A program made the translations under genes and the position numbers. The notes under the pieces are model-generated. The model was not told the origin of the DNA and ran no database searches. It saw only the letters and a program-made list of their open reading frames with translations. From Xenopus tropicalis (lineage: Eukaryota > Chordata > Amphibia > Anura > Pipidae), in assembly GCF_000004195.4 (NCBI RefSeq), contig NC_030680.2:150206045-150270044 (forward strand): a stretch of 64,000 nt of DNA. Reading direction: 5' to 3'. Of this stretch, positions 10,372 through 22,567 are shown piece by piece. Within the stretch, counting starts at the first letter, position 1; the number at the start of each line of letters is the position of its first letter.

Positions 10372-13300
10372 TGCTCGGTGTTACTCTCTGGCCCAGTCAG
10401 GCCTATGTGGGACAGGCGTGCAGGTAGGGCCCAGAAGCAGAGCTCGGTGTTACTCTCTGGCCCAGTCAGGCCTATGTGGGACAGGCGTGCAGGTAGGGCC
10501 CAGAAGCAGAGCTCGGTGCTACTCTCTGGCCCAGTCAGGCCTATGTGGGACAGGCGTGCAGGCAGGGCCCAGAAGCAGAGCTCAGTGCTACTCTCTGGCC
10601 CAGTCAGGCCTATGTGGGACAGGCGTGCAGGCAGGGCCCAGAAGCAGAGCTCGGTGTTACTCTCTGGCCCAGTCAGGCCTATGTGGGACAGGCGTGCAGG
10701 CAGGGCCCAGAAGCAGAGCTCAGTGCTACTCTCTGGCCCAGTCAGGCCTATGTGGGACAGGCGTGCAGGCAGGGCCCAGAAGCAGAGCTCAGTGCTACTC
10801 TCTGGCCCAGTTAGGCCTATGTGGGACAGGCGTGCAGGTAGGGCCCAGAAGCAGAGCTCGGTGTTACTCTCTGGCCCAGTCAGGCCTATGTGGGACAGGC
10901 GTGCAGGCAGGGCCCAGAAGCAGAGCTCGGTGCTACTCTCTGGCCCAGTTAGGCCTATGTGGGACAGGCGTGCAGGCAGGGCCCAGAAGCAGAGCTCGGT
11001 GTTACTCTCTGGCCCAGTCAGGCCTATGTGGGACAGGCATGCAGGCAGGGCCCAGAAGCAGAGCTCAGTGTTACTCTCTGGCCCAGTCAGGCCTATGTGG
11101 GACAGGCGTGCAGGCAGGGCCCAGAAGCAGAGCTCGGTGTTACTCTCTGGCCCAGTCAGGCCTATGTGGGACAGGCGTGCAGGCAGGGCCCAGAAGCAGA
11201 GCTCGGTGTTACTCTCTGGCCCAGTCAGGCCTATGTGGGACAGGCGTGCAGGCAGGGCCCAGAAGCAGAGCTCGGTGTTACTCTCTGGCCCAGTCAGGCC
11301 TATGTGGGACAGGCGTGCAGGCAGGGCCCAGAAGCAGAGCTCAGTGCTACTCTCTGGCCCAGTTAGGCCTATGTGGGACAGGCGTGCAGGTAGGGCCCAG
11401 AAGCAGAGCTCGGTGTTACTCTCTGGCCCAGTCAGGCCTATGTGGGACAGGCGTGCAGGCAGGGCCCAGAAGCAGAGCTCGGTGTTACTCTCTGGCCCAG
11501 TTAGGCCTATGTGGGACAGGCGTGCAGGTAGGGCCCAGAAGCAGAGCTCGGTGTTACTCTCTGGCCCAGTCAGGCCTATGTGGGACAGGCGTGCAGGCAG
11601 GGCCCAGAAGCAGAGCTCGGTGTTACTCTCTGGCCCAGTCAGGCCTATGTGGGACAGGCGTGCAGGCAGGGCCCAGAAGCAGAGCTCAGTGCTACTCTCT
11701 GGCCCAGTCAGGCCTATGTGGGACAGTTGTGCAGGTAGGGCCCAGAAGCAGAGCTCAGTGCTACTCTCTGGCCCAGTCAGGCCTATGTGGGACAGGCGTG
11801 CAGGCAGGGCCCAGAAGCAGAGCTCAGTGCTACTCTCTGGCCCAGTTAGGCCTATGTGGGACAGGCGTGCAGGTAGGGCCCAGAAGCAGAGCTCAGTGCT
11901 ACTCTCTGGCCCAGTCAGGCCTATGTGGGACAGGCGTGCAGGCAGGGCCCAGAAGCAGAGCTCAGTGCTACTCTCTGGCCCAGTCAGGCCTATGTGGGAC
12001 AGGCGTGCAGGCAGGGCCCAGAAGCAGAGCTCAGTGTTACTCTCTGGCCCAGTCAGGCCTATGTGGGACAGGCGTGCAGGCAGGGCCCAGAAGCAGAGCT
12101 CGGTGTTACTCTCTGGCCCAGTCAGGCCTATGTGGGACAGGCGTGCAGGCAGGGCCCAGAAGCAGAGCTCGGTGTTACTCTCTGGCCCAGTCAGGCCTAT
12201 GTGGGACAGGCGTGCAGGCAGGGCCCAGAAGCAGAGCTCGGTGTTACTCTCTGGCCCAGTCAGGCCTATGTGGGACAGGCGTGCAGGCAGGGCCCAGAAG
12301 CAGAGCTCAGTGCTACTCTCTGGCCCAGTTAGGCCTATGTGGGACAGGCGTGCAGGTAGGGCCCAGAAGCAGAGCTCGGTGTTACTCTCTGGCCCAGTCA
12401 GGCCTATGTGGGACAGGCGTGCAGGCAGGGCCCAGAAGCAGAGCTCGGTGTTACTCTCTGGCCCAGTCAGGCCTATGTGGGACAGGCGTGCAGGCAGGGC
12501 CCAGAAGCAGAGCTCAGTGCTACTCTCTGGCCCAGTCAGGCCTATGTGGGACAGGCGTGCAGGTAGGGCCCAGAAGCAGAGCTCAGTGCTACTCTCTGGC
12601 CCAGTCAGGCCTATGTGGGACAGGCGTGCAGGCAGGGCCCAGAAGCAGAGCTCAGTGCTACTCTCTGGCCCAGTCAGGCCTATGTGGGACAGGCGTGCAG
12701 GTAGGGCCCAGAAGCAGAGCTCAGTGCTACTCTCTGGCCCAGTCAGGCCTATGTGGGACAGGCGTGCAGGTAGGGCCCAGAAGCAGAGCTCAGTGCTACT
12801 CTCTGGCCCAGTCAGGCCTATGTGGGACAGGCGTGCAGGTAGGGCCCAGAAGCAGAGCTCAGTGCTACTCTCTGGCCCAGTCAGGCCTATGTGGGACAGG
12901 CGTGCAGGTAGGGCCCAGAAGCAGAGCTCGGTGCTACTCTCTGGCCCAGTCAGGCCTATGTGGGACAGGCGTGCAGGTAGGGCCCAGAAGCAGAGCTCGG
13001 TGTTACTCTCTGGCCCACTCAGGCCTATGTGGGACAGGCGTGCAGGCAGGGCCCAGAAGCAGAGCTCGGTGTTACTCTCTGGCCCAGTCAGGCCTATGTG
13101 GGACAGGCGTGCAGGCAGGGCCCAGAAGCAGAGCTCGGTGTTACTCTCTGGCCCAGTCAGGCCTATGTGGGACAGGCGTGCAGGCAGGGCCCAGAAGCAG
13201 AGCTCAGTGCTACTCTCTGGCCCAGTCAGGCCTATGTGGGACAGGCGTGCAGGCAGGGCCCAGAAGCAGAGCTCAGTGCTACTCTCTGGCCCAGTCAGGC

Positions 13301-13559
13301 CTATGTGGGACAGGCGTGCAGGCAGGGCCCAGAAGCAGAGCTCGGTGTTACTCTCTGGCCCAGTCAGGCCTATGTGGGACAGGCGTGCAGGCAGGGCCCA
13401 GAAGCAGAGCTCAGTGCTACTCTCTGGCCCAGTCAGGCCTATGTGGGACAGGCGTGCAGGCAGGGCCCAGAAGCAGAGCTCGGTGCTACTCTCTGGCCCA
13501 GTCAGGCCTATGTGGGACAGTTGTGCAGACAGGGCCCAGAAGCAGAGCTCAGTTCTACT
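10372..13559 (+). repeat. 69-bp satellite, array B1 (about 46 copies)
   Basis: Head-to-tail 69-bp units with core CAGGCCTATGTGGGACAGG. Variation is confined to a few positions (GTGTTAC/GTGCTAC, CTCGG/CTCAG, AGTCAGG/AGTTAGG, GCAGGTA/GCAGGCA). Because 69 is a multiple of three and several phases lack stops, frames over 1,000 codons stay open on both strands; these are not genes. The array is split by a DNA transposon at 13560. Confidence 0.97.
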
Positions 13560-15125
13560 CAATACCTCCCAACTGTCCCGCTTTACGCAGGACAGTCCCG
13601 ATTTTGCTACCCCGTCCCGCTGTCCCGGATAGCTGCGGATCTGTCCCGCTTTTAAAAGGTCTCCGCTCCCGTGACGTCACACGCATGTCTCCCCTTAGCG
13701 CCGCAGCTCTGCTCAGTTCAGTTCTAACATACAGGCCTTTACAGTGCAGAAGCTGCGGCGCTAACAGGCGCGTAGGAGCAGGGGGAGCTGCAGAAAGCAG
13801 GGGGATGCTGGGGAAGACACTGGAGGAAGGTAAGGGGCAGCTGGAGGATGTTGGGGAGGACGCTGGGGCAGCTGGAGGATGTTGGGGAGGACGCTGGGGG
13901 AGCTGGAGGATGTTTGGGAGGATGCGGGGGGAGCTGGAGAATGTTGGGGAGGACGCTGGGGGGAGCTGGAGTATGTTGGGGAGGACGCTGGGGGGACCTG
14001 GAGAATGTTGGGGAGGACGCTGGGGGGAGCTGGAGGATGTTGGGGAGGACGCTGGGGGAAGCTGAAGGATGTTGAGGAGGACGCTGGGGGAAGCTGAAGG
14101 ATGTTGGGGAGGACGCTGGGGGGAGCTGGAGGATGTTGGGGAGGATGTTGGGGGAAGCTGAAGGATGTTGGGGAGGACGCTGGGGGGAGCTGGAGGATGT
14201 TGGGGAGGACGCTGGGGGGAGCTGGAGGATGTTGGGGAGGACGCTGGGGGGAGCTGGAGGATGTTGGGGAGGACGCTGGGGGGAGCTGGAGGATGTTGGG
14301 GAGGACGCTGGGGGGAGCTGGAGGATGTTGGGGCGGACGCTGGGGGAAGCTGAAGGATGTTGGGGAGGACGCTGGGAGGAGCTGGAGGAAGGTAAGGGGC
14401 AGCTGGAGGATGTTGGGTGGATGCTGGGGGGAGCTGGAGGATGTTGGGTGGATGCTGGGGGGAGCTGAAGGATGTTGGGGAGGACGCTGGGGGAGCTGGA
14501 GGATGTTGGGTGGATGCTGGGGGGAGCTGAAGGATGTTGGGGAGGACGCTGGGGGAAGCTGAAGGATGTTGAGGAGGACGCTGGGGGAAGCTGAAGGATG
14601 TTGGGGAGGACGCTGGGGGGAGCTGGAGGATGTTGGGGAGGACGCTGGAAGGTAAGGGGCAGCTGGAGGATGTTGGGTGGATGCTGGGGGGAGCTGAAGG
14701 ATGTTGGGTGGATGCCTGGGGGAGCTGAAGGATGTTGGGGAGGATGCTGCAGTGGGGAGCGGCCCATAGTAGGGGGACACTGGGGGAGGAGCAGCAATAT
14801 TTTAGGGGGTCCCTGCTCTAGCGCCAATGCAAAACGTAACACCTGGCTACCAATGTCTGTCATGAGTCTGTCATTATATACAGGTGCCACAGAGCATAAT
14901 GAAATCCTTAGGGCCACAATATGTCATAAAATGATTGGGGCCCCCGTGTCTGTCTTCTGGTGCACTTTGTGTATGTTATGCTTTTCAGACGTGGTTTTGT
15001 AAAATGGGCCTGTTTGGGTGGGGGGGGCGTGGCCAAAAAGTGGGTGCGGCCTAAAAAATTTTGCCGCGCTACGCACGGCAGACATTTTTGTCCCTCCTTC
15101 TGCTTTTCAAATGTTGGGAGGTATG
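13560..15125. mobile_element. non-autonomous DNA transposon inserted in the 69-bp satellite
   Basis: A 1,566-bp insertion bounded by imperfect terminal inverted repeats: left CAATACCTCCCAAC, and the right end (GTTGGGAGGTATG) reads CATACCTCCCAAC on the other strand. If the element starts CA and ends TG it is flanked by a 5-bp direct repeat CTACT (13555-13559 and 15126-15130), which also belongs to the satellite unit. No transposase frame is present. The right subterminal region (GGCCAAAAAGTGGGTGCGGC) resembles a widespread amphibian/fish repeat end. Superfamily not assigned. Internally it carries a 32-bp minisatellite. Confidence 0.82.
13803..14750 (+). repeat. 32-bp G-rich minisatellite inside the DNA transposon
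   Basis: About 29 imperfect units of roughly 31-32 bp with core GGAGGATGTTGGGGAGGACG and many GGGG runs, so G-quadruplex formation is plausible. The Pro-rich frames on the opposite strand (HPPAPP-type) are translation artefacts. Confidence 0.93.
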
Positions 15126-16178
15126 CTACTCTCTGGCCCAGTCAGGCCTATGTGGGACAGGCGTGCAGGCAGGGCCCAGAAGCAGAGCTCGGTGCTACTC
15201 TCTGGCCCAGTTAGGCCTATGTGGGACAGGCGTGCAGGCAGAGCCCAGAAGCAGAGCTCGGTGCTACTCTCTGGCCCAGTTAGGCCTATGTGGGACAGGC
15301 GTGCAGGCAGGGCCCAGAGGCAGAGCTCGGTGTTACTCTCTGGCCCAGTCAGGCCTATGTGGGACAGGCGTGCAGGCAGGGCCCAGAAGCAGAGCTCGGT
15401 GCTACTCTCTGGCCCAGTCAGGCCTATGTGGGACAGTTGTGCAGGCAGAGTCAGGCCTATGTGGGACAGGCGTGCAGGCAGGGCCCAGAAGCAGAGCTCG
15501 GTGTTACTCTCTGGCCCAGTCAGGCCTATGTGGGACAGGCGTGCAGGTAGGGCCCAGAAGCAGAGCTCAGTGCTACTCTCTGGCCCAGTCAGGCCTATGT
15601 GGGACAGGCGTGCAGGTAGGGCCCAGAAGCAGAGCTCAGTGCTACTCTCTGGCCCAGTCAGGCCTATGTGGGACAGGCGTGCAGGCAGGGCCCAGAAGCA
15701 GAGCTCAGTGCTACTCTCTGGCCCAGTCAGGCCTATGTGGGACAGGCGTGCAGGTAGGGCCCAGAAGCAGAGCTCGGTGCTACTCTCTGGCCCAGTCAGG
15801 CCTATGTGGGACAGGCGTGCAGGCAGGGCCCAGAAGCAGAGCTCAGTGTTACTCTCTGGCCCAGTCAGGCCTATGTGGGACAGGCGTGCAGGCAGGGCCC
15901 AGAAGCAGAGCTCGGTGCTACTCTCTGGCCCAGTCAGGCCTATGTGGGACAGGCGTGCAGGCAGGGCCCAGAAGCAGAGCTCAGTGCTACTCTCTGGCCC
16001 AGTCAGGCCTATGTGGGACAGGCGTGCAGGCAGGGCCCAGAAGCAGAGCTCAGTGCTACTCTCTGGCCCAGTCAGGCCTATGTGGGACAGGCGTGCAGGC
16101 AGGGCCCAGAAGCAGAGCTCAGTGCTACTCTCTGGCCCAGTCAGGCCTATGTGGGACAGGTGTGCAGGCAGGGCCCCG
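15126..16178 (+). repeat. 69-bp satellite, array B2 (about 15 copies)
   Basis: Continuation of array B1 beyond the transposon, same orientation. One unit near 15436-15452 is internally deleted. The last unit ends at GTGCAGGCAGGGCCC. Confidence 0.97.
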
Positions 16179-16390
16179 ACAGTAATGTAATGTACTGGGC
16201 GGAAGGGAAAGGCCAAAATAGACAGTTTATACAGCCTATAGCCCCTCTTCTTCTTCTAGTGCCCCCCAAAAACAAAGATTTAATAACATACATTTTTGCC
16301 ATTATATGCCTTACTGATCATACCAGTTATAGCCTTTGATGCTTCACATCTTCTTCCACTGATTCTCTCTTTTCCCCTACCTTTTGATTT

Positions 16391-17375
16391 TCTCCTACAG
16401 TCTCCATCTTGCCCTACCATCTCCATCTTGTCCTACTGTCTCCATCTTGCCCTACCATCTCCATCTTGTCCTACTGTCTCCATCTTGCCCTACCATCTCC
16501 ATCTTGTCCTACTGTCTCCATCTTGTCCTACTGTCTCCATCTTGCCCTACTGTCTCCATCTTGTCCTACTGTCCCCATCTTGCCCTACTGTCCCCATCTT
16601 GCCCTACTGTCCCCATCTTGCCCTACTGTCTCCATCTTGTCCTACTGTCTCCATCTTGCCCTACCGTCTTCATCTTGCCCTACTGTCTCCATCTTGTCCT
16701 ACCGTCTCCATCTTGCCCTACCGTCTCCATCTTGCCCTACTGTCTCCATCTTGCCCTACCGTCTTCATCTTGCCCTACTGTCTCCATCTTGTCCTACTGT
16801 CTCCATCTTGCCCTACCGTCTTCATCTTGCCCTACTGTTTCCCTCTTGCCCTACTGTCTCCATCTTGTCCTACTGTCTCCATCTTGCCCTACCGTCTCCA
16901 TCTTGCCCTACCGTCTCCATCTTGCCCTACCGTCTCCATTTTGCCCTACCGTCTCCATCTTGCCCTACTGTTTCCCTCTTGCCCTACTGTCTCCATCTTG
17001 CCCTACTGTTTCCCTCTTGCCCTACTGTCTCCATCTTGCCCTACTGTTTCCCTCTTGCCCTACTGTCTCCATCTTGCCCTACTGTCTCCATCTTGCCCTA
17101 CTGTCTCCAACTTGCCCTACTGTCTCCATCTTGCCCTACTGTTTCCCTCTTGCCCTACTGTCTCCATCTTGCCCTACTGTCTCCATCTTGCCCTACTGTC
17201 TCCAACTTGCCCTACTGTCTCCATCTTGCCCTACTGTTTCCCTCTTGCCCTTCTGTCTCAATTTTTTCTCTACAGTCTCCATATTTCCCTACTGCCTCTA
17301 TCTTTTCCTACTTTTTCAGTCTTGCCTGACTGCCCCCATTTTGCTGTTATTGTTACTATCTTGCCCTACTATTGC
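16391..17375 (+). repeat. 19-bp satellite, array C1
   Basis: About 50 copies of CTCCATCTTGCCCTACTGT with frequent variants (TTGTCC, GTCCCC, GTTTCCCTCTTG). Both edges decay gradually: before 16400 and after 17250 units become degenerate (for example ATTGTTACTATCTTGCCC), as expected of an old array. Since 19 is not a multiple of three and the unit has no stop in any phase, all three forward frames stay open and give the same 19-residue peptide cycle. Confidence 0.97.
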
Positions 17376-17784
17376 CTTAATGCCCCACTTTATTTTCTTT
17401 TGCTCTTCCTTTTTCTTTTCTTCAGCCCCTAAATACAGACATCCCTGGAGGTGTCTCTTACCGCTCAGTTACACTCAGGAGAGACACCCTGGGAACAGAT
17501 AAACCTGAGCGCTGCCTCTCGGCCCCGAGTAAATTCATTCAGCTTCATGCACAGTAGGAGCCAGAATGATCCTGTAAATGTTTGGGGGACAGAAACCTCG
17601 GGATGTGGAACTTTGGAACAGACGAACGTCACTCACAGAGATACACAAATAGAATCCTAATGTGAATGGCACAAAAAAACAGTGATAGGAATAGAAAATT
17701 CTTGATTTTCTATTTTTATTTGTCATTTATGTGAAGTTCTACAGACATTCCTGCTCTATTTCAAGTGTCCAGCTTGGTCTCTAG
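17376..17784. other. spacer between facing 19-bp arrays
   Basis: About 410 bp of apparently unique sequence, no gene recognised; the loop of the large inverted repeat C1/C2. Confidence 0.7.
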
Positions 17785-18958
17785 GGGCAAGATGGAGACA
17801 GTAGGGCAAGATGGAGACAGTAGGGCAAGATGGAGACAGTAGGGCAAGATGGAGACAGTAGGGCAAGATGGAGACAGCAGGACAAGATGGAGACAGTAGG
17901 GCAAGATGGAGACAGTAGGGCAAGATGGAGACAGTAGGGCAAGATGGAGACAGTAGGGCAAGATGGAGACAGTAGGGCAAGATGGAGACAGCAGGACAAG
18001 ATGGAGACAGCAGGGCAAGATGTAGACAGTAGGGCAAGATGGAGACAGTAGGGCAAGATGGAGACAGTAGGGCAAGATGGAGACAGTAGGGCAAGATGGA
18101 GACAGTAGGGCAAGATGGGGACAGTAGGGCAAGATGGAGACAGTAGGGCAAGATGGAGACAGTAGGGCAAGATGGAGACAGTAGGACAAGGTGGAGACAG
18201 TAGGGCAAGATGGAGACAGCAGGACAAGATGGAGACAGCAGGGCAAGATGGAGACAGTAGGGCAAGATGGAGACAGTAGGGCAAGATGGAGACAGTAGGA
18301 CAAGATGGAGACAGCAGGGCAAGATGGAGACAGCAGGGCAAGATGGAGACAGCAGGACAAGATGGAGACTGTAGGACAAGATGGAGACAGTAGGGCAAGA
18401 TGGAGACAGTAGGGCAAGATGGAGACAGTAGGGCAAGATGGGGACAGTAGGGCAAGATGGAGACAGTATGGCAAGATGGGGACAGTAGGACAAGATGGAG
18501 ACAGTAGGGCAAGATGGAGACAGTAGGGCAAGATGGGGACAGTAGGACAAGATGGAGACAGTAGGGCAAGATGGAGACAGTAGGGCAAGATGGGGACAGT
18601 AGGGCAAGATGGGGACAGTAGGACAAGATGGAGACAGTAGGGCAAGATGGAGACAGTAGGGCAAGATGGAGACAGTAGGGCAAGATGGGGACAGTAGGGC
18701 AAGATGGGGACAGTAGGACAAGATGGAGACAGTAGGGCAAGATGGAGACAGTAGGGCAAGATGGAGACAGTAGGGCAAGATGGAGACAGTAGGGCAAGAT
18801 GGAGACAGTAGGACAAGATGGAGACAGTAGGACAAGATGGAGACAGTAGGGCAAGATGGAGACAGTAGGGCAAGATGGAGTCAGTAGGGTAAGATGGAGA
18901 CAGTAGGGCAAGATGGAGTCAGTAGGGTAAGATGGAGACAGTAGGGTAAGACAAAGTT
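17785..18958 (-). repeat. 19-bp satellite, array C2 (inverted)
   Basis: About 61 copies of the 19-bp unit in reverse orientation (ACAGTAGGGCAAGATGGAG), with GGACAAG, GCAGGGC and GGGGAC variants. The right edge decays into 18959-19080. Confidence 0.97.
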
Positions 18959-19702
18959 AGTAGGAGAATCTGGAGACAACAGTATAAGATGAAGTCAGTA
19001 TCAGGAGAAGGTAAGAATGCTGTAAAATGGAGGCATTATGGGAAACTATATAGTAGGGGAATATAGTAGAGGAGGGGTTCCCAAATTTCAAGCCACATTC
19101 AGTTGTAGAAAGTTGGGGAGAAACACAAGAATGAAAAAAGTTCCTGGGGTGCCACATAATTGCTATGAGTGGCCATTTGGTAGCCCCTATATGGACTGGG
19201 AGCCTACAGGGGGCTCTGATTGGCAGTGCAGCTGGTTTCATGCAGCCAAACCCTGCCCCCAAGCCACAAATACACAAATAAGCCCCAGCTATGAACCCAC
19301 AAACCCACAGGCAGGTGACTGGGCTACTGAGAAATCATTTGGCTGAATTGGAACCCTCGTCTGCATATAAACATCAGGGGCAGGGAAGGGTTAAAAAGAG
19401 TCAAGAACATTGTGAGATTTATTTGACCAAAAGTGAAGCCATTTTAAAGGTTCATATTTGTCCCAAACAGACCTTGTTTTATAGAGACTTTGATACACAC
19501 ACAGGCTGATATACTAATATGGCTGCTCCAGTGCTTTGTTTCCCCTTCTGCCCTTGGATTTCGGGGTCCTGTGGCCCCAAATGATACGGGTCACTGTGCA
19601 AAAGTGATCAGATCTGAAGATGCCCCTGCCTGTGTGTATTGCTACTCCCGCCCTAGGCTGTACCAAATGGAAAGCACTGCCGTAGCCCTAGGCCTGTGGC
19701 AG
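18959..19702. other. degenerate array edge and non-repetitive DNA
   Basis: The first about 120 bp are decayed 19-bp units; the rest has no recognised gene or element. Confidence 0.55.
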
Positions 19703-19958
19703 AGAGTAATATTCTGAGACAATTTGCAATTGGTCTTCATTTTTTATTATTTGTAGATTTGGAATTATTTTATTTTTTTGTTCTGCTGCTCTCCAGTTTG
19801 GAATTTCCACAGTTATCTGGTTGCTAGGGTCCAATTAACCTTAGTTACGAGGAAATGGTTTGAGAGAGTGACCGATATATGAATAGGGGAGGGGCTGAAT
19901 AGAAAGATAAGGAATAAAAAGTAACAATAACAATAAAAATAAAATAGGTTTTGGCTGC
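19703..19958 (+). mobile_element. T2-like MITE, left-internal fragment, broken by the 95-bp array
   Basis: Matches the element at 22152-22567 (TTTGCAATTGGTCTTCAT, CTCTCCAG, GATATATGAATAGGGGAGG, then AAAAAGTAACAATAACAA). It lacks the TTAAAGG left end and stops at TTTTGGCTGC, where the 95-bp array takes over. Confidence 0.8.
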
Positions 19959-22104
19959 TTATCTCTTTCCTCCCCTGCTGGCAGGCAGCAGTACAACAGG
20001 TCAGAGTTCTGGCCCATACAGTAACCCTGGCAGATCAAGTGAGCAGGCTGCTTATCTCTTTAGCTCCCCCTGCTGGCAGGCAGCGGTACAACAAGTCAGA
20101 GTTCTGGCCCATACAGTAACCCTGGCAGATCAAGTGAGCAGGCTGCTTATCTCTTTAGCTCCCCCTGCTGGCAGGCAGCAGTACAACAGGTCAGAGTTCT
20201 GGCCCATACAGTAACCCTGGCAGATCTAGTGAGCAGGCTGCTTATCTCTTTAGCTCCCCCTGCTGGCAGGCAGCGGTACAACAGGTCAGAGTTCTGGCCC
20301 ATACAGTAACCCTGGCAGATCAAGTGAGCAGGCTGCTTATCTCTTTAGCTCCCCCTGCTGGCAGGCAGCGGTACAACAGGTCAGAGTTCTGGCCCATACA
20401 GTAACCCTGGCAGATCTAGTGAGCAGGCTGCTTATCTCTTTAGCTCCCCCTGCTGGCAGGCAGCAGTACAACAGGTCAGAGTTCTGGCCCATACAGTAAC
20501 CCTGGCAGATCTAGTGAGCAGACTGCTTATCTCTTTAGCTCCCCCTGCTGGCAGGCAGCGGTACAACAGGTCAGAGTTCTGGCCCATACAGTAACCCTGG
20601 CAGATCTAGTGAGCAGGCTGCTTATCTCTTTAGCTCCCCCTGCTGGCAGGCAGCGGTACAACAGGTCAGAGTTCTGGCCCATACAGTAACCCTGGCAGAT
20701 CTAGTGAGCAGGCTGCTTATCTCTTTAGCTCCCCCTGCTGGCAGGCAGCGGTACAACAGGTCAGAGTTCTGGCCCATACAGTAACCCTGGCAGATCTAGT
20801 GAGCAGGCTGCTTATCTCTTTCCCCCCCTGCTGGCAGGCAGAGGTACAACAGGTCAGAGTTCTGGCCCATACAGTAACCCTGGCAGATCTAGTGAGCAGG
20901 CTGCTTATCTCTTTAGCTCCTCCTGCTGGCAGGCAGCGGTACAACAGGTCAGAGTTCTGGGCTATACAGTAACCCTGGCAGATCTAGTGAGCAGGCTGCT
21001 TATCTCTTTAGCTCCCCCTGCTGGCAGGCAGCGGTACAACAGGTCAGAGTTCTGGCCCATACAGTAACCCTGGCAGATCTAGTGAGCAGGCTGCTTATCT
21101 CTTTAGCTCCCCCTGCTGGCAGGCAGCGGTACAACAGGTCAGAGTTCTGGCCCATACAGTAACCCTGGCAGATCTAGTGAGCAGGCTGCTTATCTCTTTA
21201 GCTCCCCCTGCTGGCAGGCAGAGGTACAACAGGTCAGAGTTCTGGCCTATACAGTAACCCTGGCAGATCTAGTGAGCAGGCTGCTTATCTCTTTCCCCCC
21301 CCCCCCTGCTGGCAGGCAGAGGTACAACAGGTCAGAGTTCTGGCCCATACAGTAACCCTGGCAGATCTAGTGAGCAGGCTGCTTATCTCTTTAGCTCCCC
21401 CTGCTGGCAGGCAGAGGTACAACAGGTCAGAGTTCTGGCCTATACAGTAACCCTGGCAGATCTAGTGAGCAGGCTGCTTATCTCTTTCCCCCCCCCCCCT
21501 GCTGGCAGGCAGCGGTACAACATGTCAGAGTTCTGGCCCATACAGTAACCCTGGCAGATCTAGTGAGCAGGCTGCTTATCTCTTTAGCTCCCCCTGCTGG
21601 CAGGCAGAGGTACAACAGGTCAGAGTTCTGGCCTATACAGTAACCCTGGCAGATCTAGTGAGCAGGCTGCTTATCTCTTTAGCTCCCCCTGCTGGCAGGC
21701 AGAGGTACAACAGGTCAGAGTTCTGGCCTATACAGTAACCCTGGCAGATCTAGTGAGCAGGCTGCTTATCTCTTTCCCCCCCCCCCCTGCTGGCAGGCAG
21801 AGGTACAACAGGTCAGAGTTCTGGCCCATACAGTAACCCTGGCAGATCTAGTGAGCAGGCTGCTTATCTCTTTCCCCCCCCCCCTGCTGGCAGGCAGAGG
21901 TACAACAGGTCAGAGTTCTGGCCCATACAGTAACCCTGGCAGATCTAGTGAGCAGGCTGCTTATCTCTTTAGCTCCCCCTGCTGGCAGGCAGAGGTACAA
22001 CAGGTCAGAGTTCTGGCCTATACAGTAACCCTGGCAGATCTAGTGAGCAGGCTGCTTATCTCTTCCCCCCCCCTGCTGGCAGGCAGCGGTACAACATGTC
22101 AGAG
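19953..22104 (+). repeat. 95-bp tandem repeat, array D (about 22.7 copies)
   Basis: Units of 95 bp with core CCCCCTGCTGGCAGGCAG. Some units replace TTTAGCTCCCCC with a pure C run (up to about 14 C). The first unit starts at GGCTGC, bases shared with the interrupted MITE. Confidence 0.97.
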
Positions 22105-22151
22105 AATCTTTTTCTCTGTTTTTTGAGGTTATTCTTATTAGGCAGAAACCT

Positions 22152-22567
22152 TAAAGGGGTTGTTCACCTTCAAATTAACTTTTAGTATGATGTAGAGAAT
22201 CGTACCCAGAGCAAATTTGCAATTGGTCTTCATTTTTTCTTTTTATTTAGCTTTTTGTTCAGCAGCTCTCCAGCTTGGAATTTCAGCAGCTATCTGGTTG
22301 GTGGGGTTGACTATAACCTAGCAACCAGGCAGTGGTTTGAAAGAGAGACTGGGATATAAATAGATGAAGGTCTAAATAGAAAGATAAAGAATAAAAAGTA
22401 ACAATAACAATAAAACTGGAGCCTCACAGAACAATAGGGTTTGGCTGCCGGGGTCAGTGACCCCCATTTGAAAGCTGCAAAAAAATAATAATTCAAAAAC
22501 TATAAAAAAAAATGAAGACCAATTGAAAAGTTGCTAAGATTATGCCATTCTATAACACAGTAAAAAT
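22152..22567 (+). mobile_element. T2-like MITE (TTAAAGGGG left end, right end missing)
   Basis: Begins TTAAAGGGGTTGTTCACC and runs through the internal GGGTCAGTGACCCCCAT palindrome to CATTCTATAACACAG. The expected inverted right end is absent. Established knowledge: T2-type Xenopus MITEs have TTAAAGG termini and TTAA targets. Confidence 0.85.

Noticed and set aside
10359..14065. Open frames of over 1,000 codons on both strands across the 69-bp array
   Set aside because: Produced by a stop-free unit whose length is a multiple of three; open in three frames at once and simply repeating, with no domain or start context.
13739..14917. Proline/histidine-rich 340-390-codon frames on the minus strand
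   Set aside because: Translation of the 32-bp minisatellite in the DNA transposon; low complexity and overlapping in two frames.
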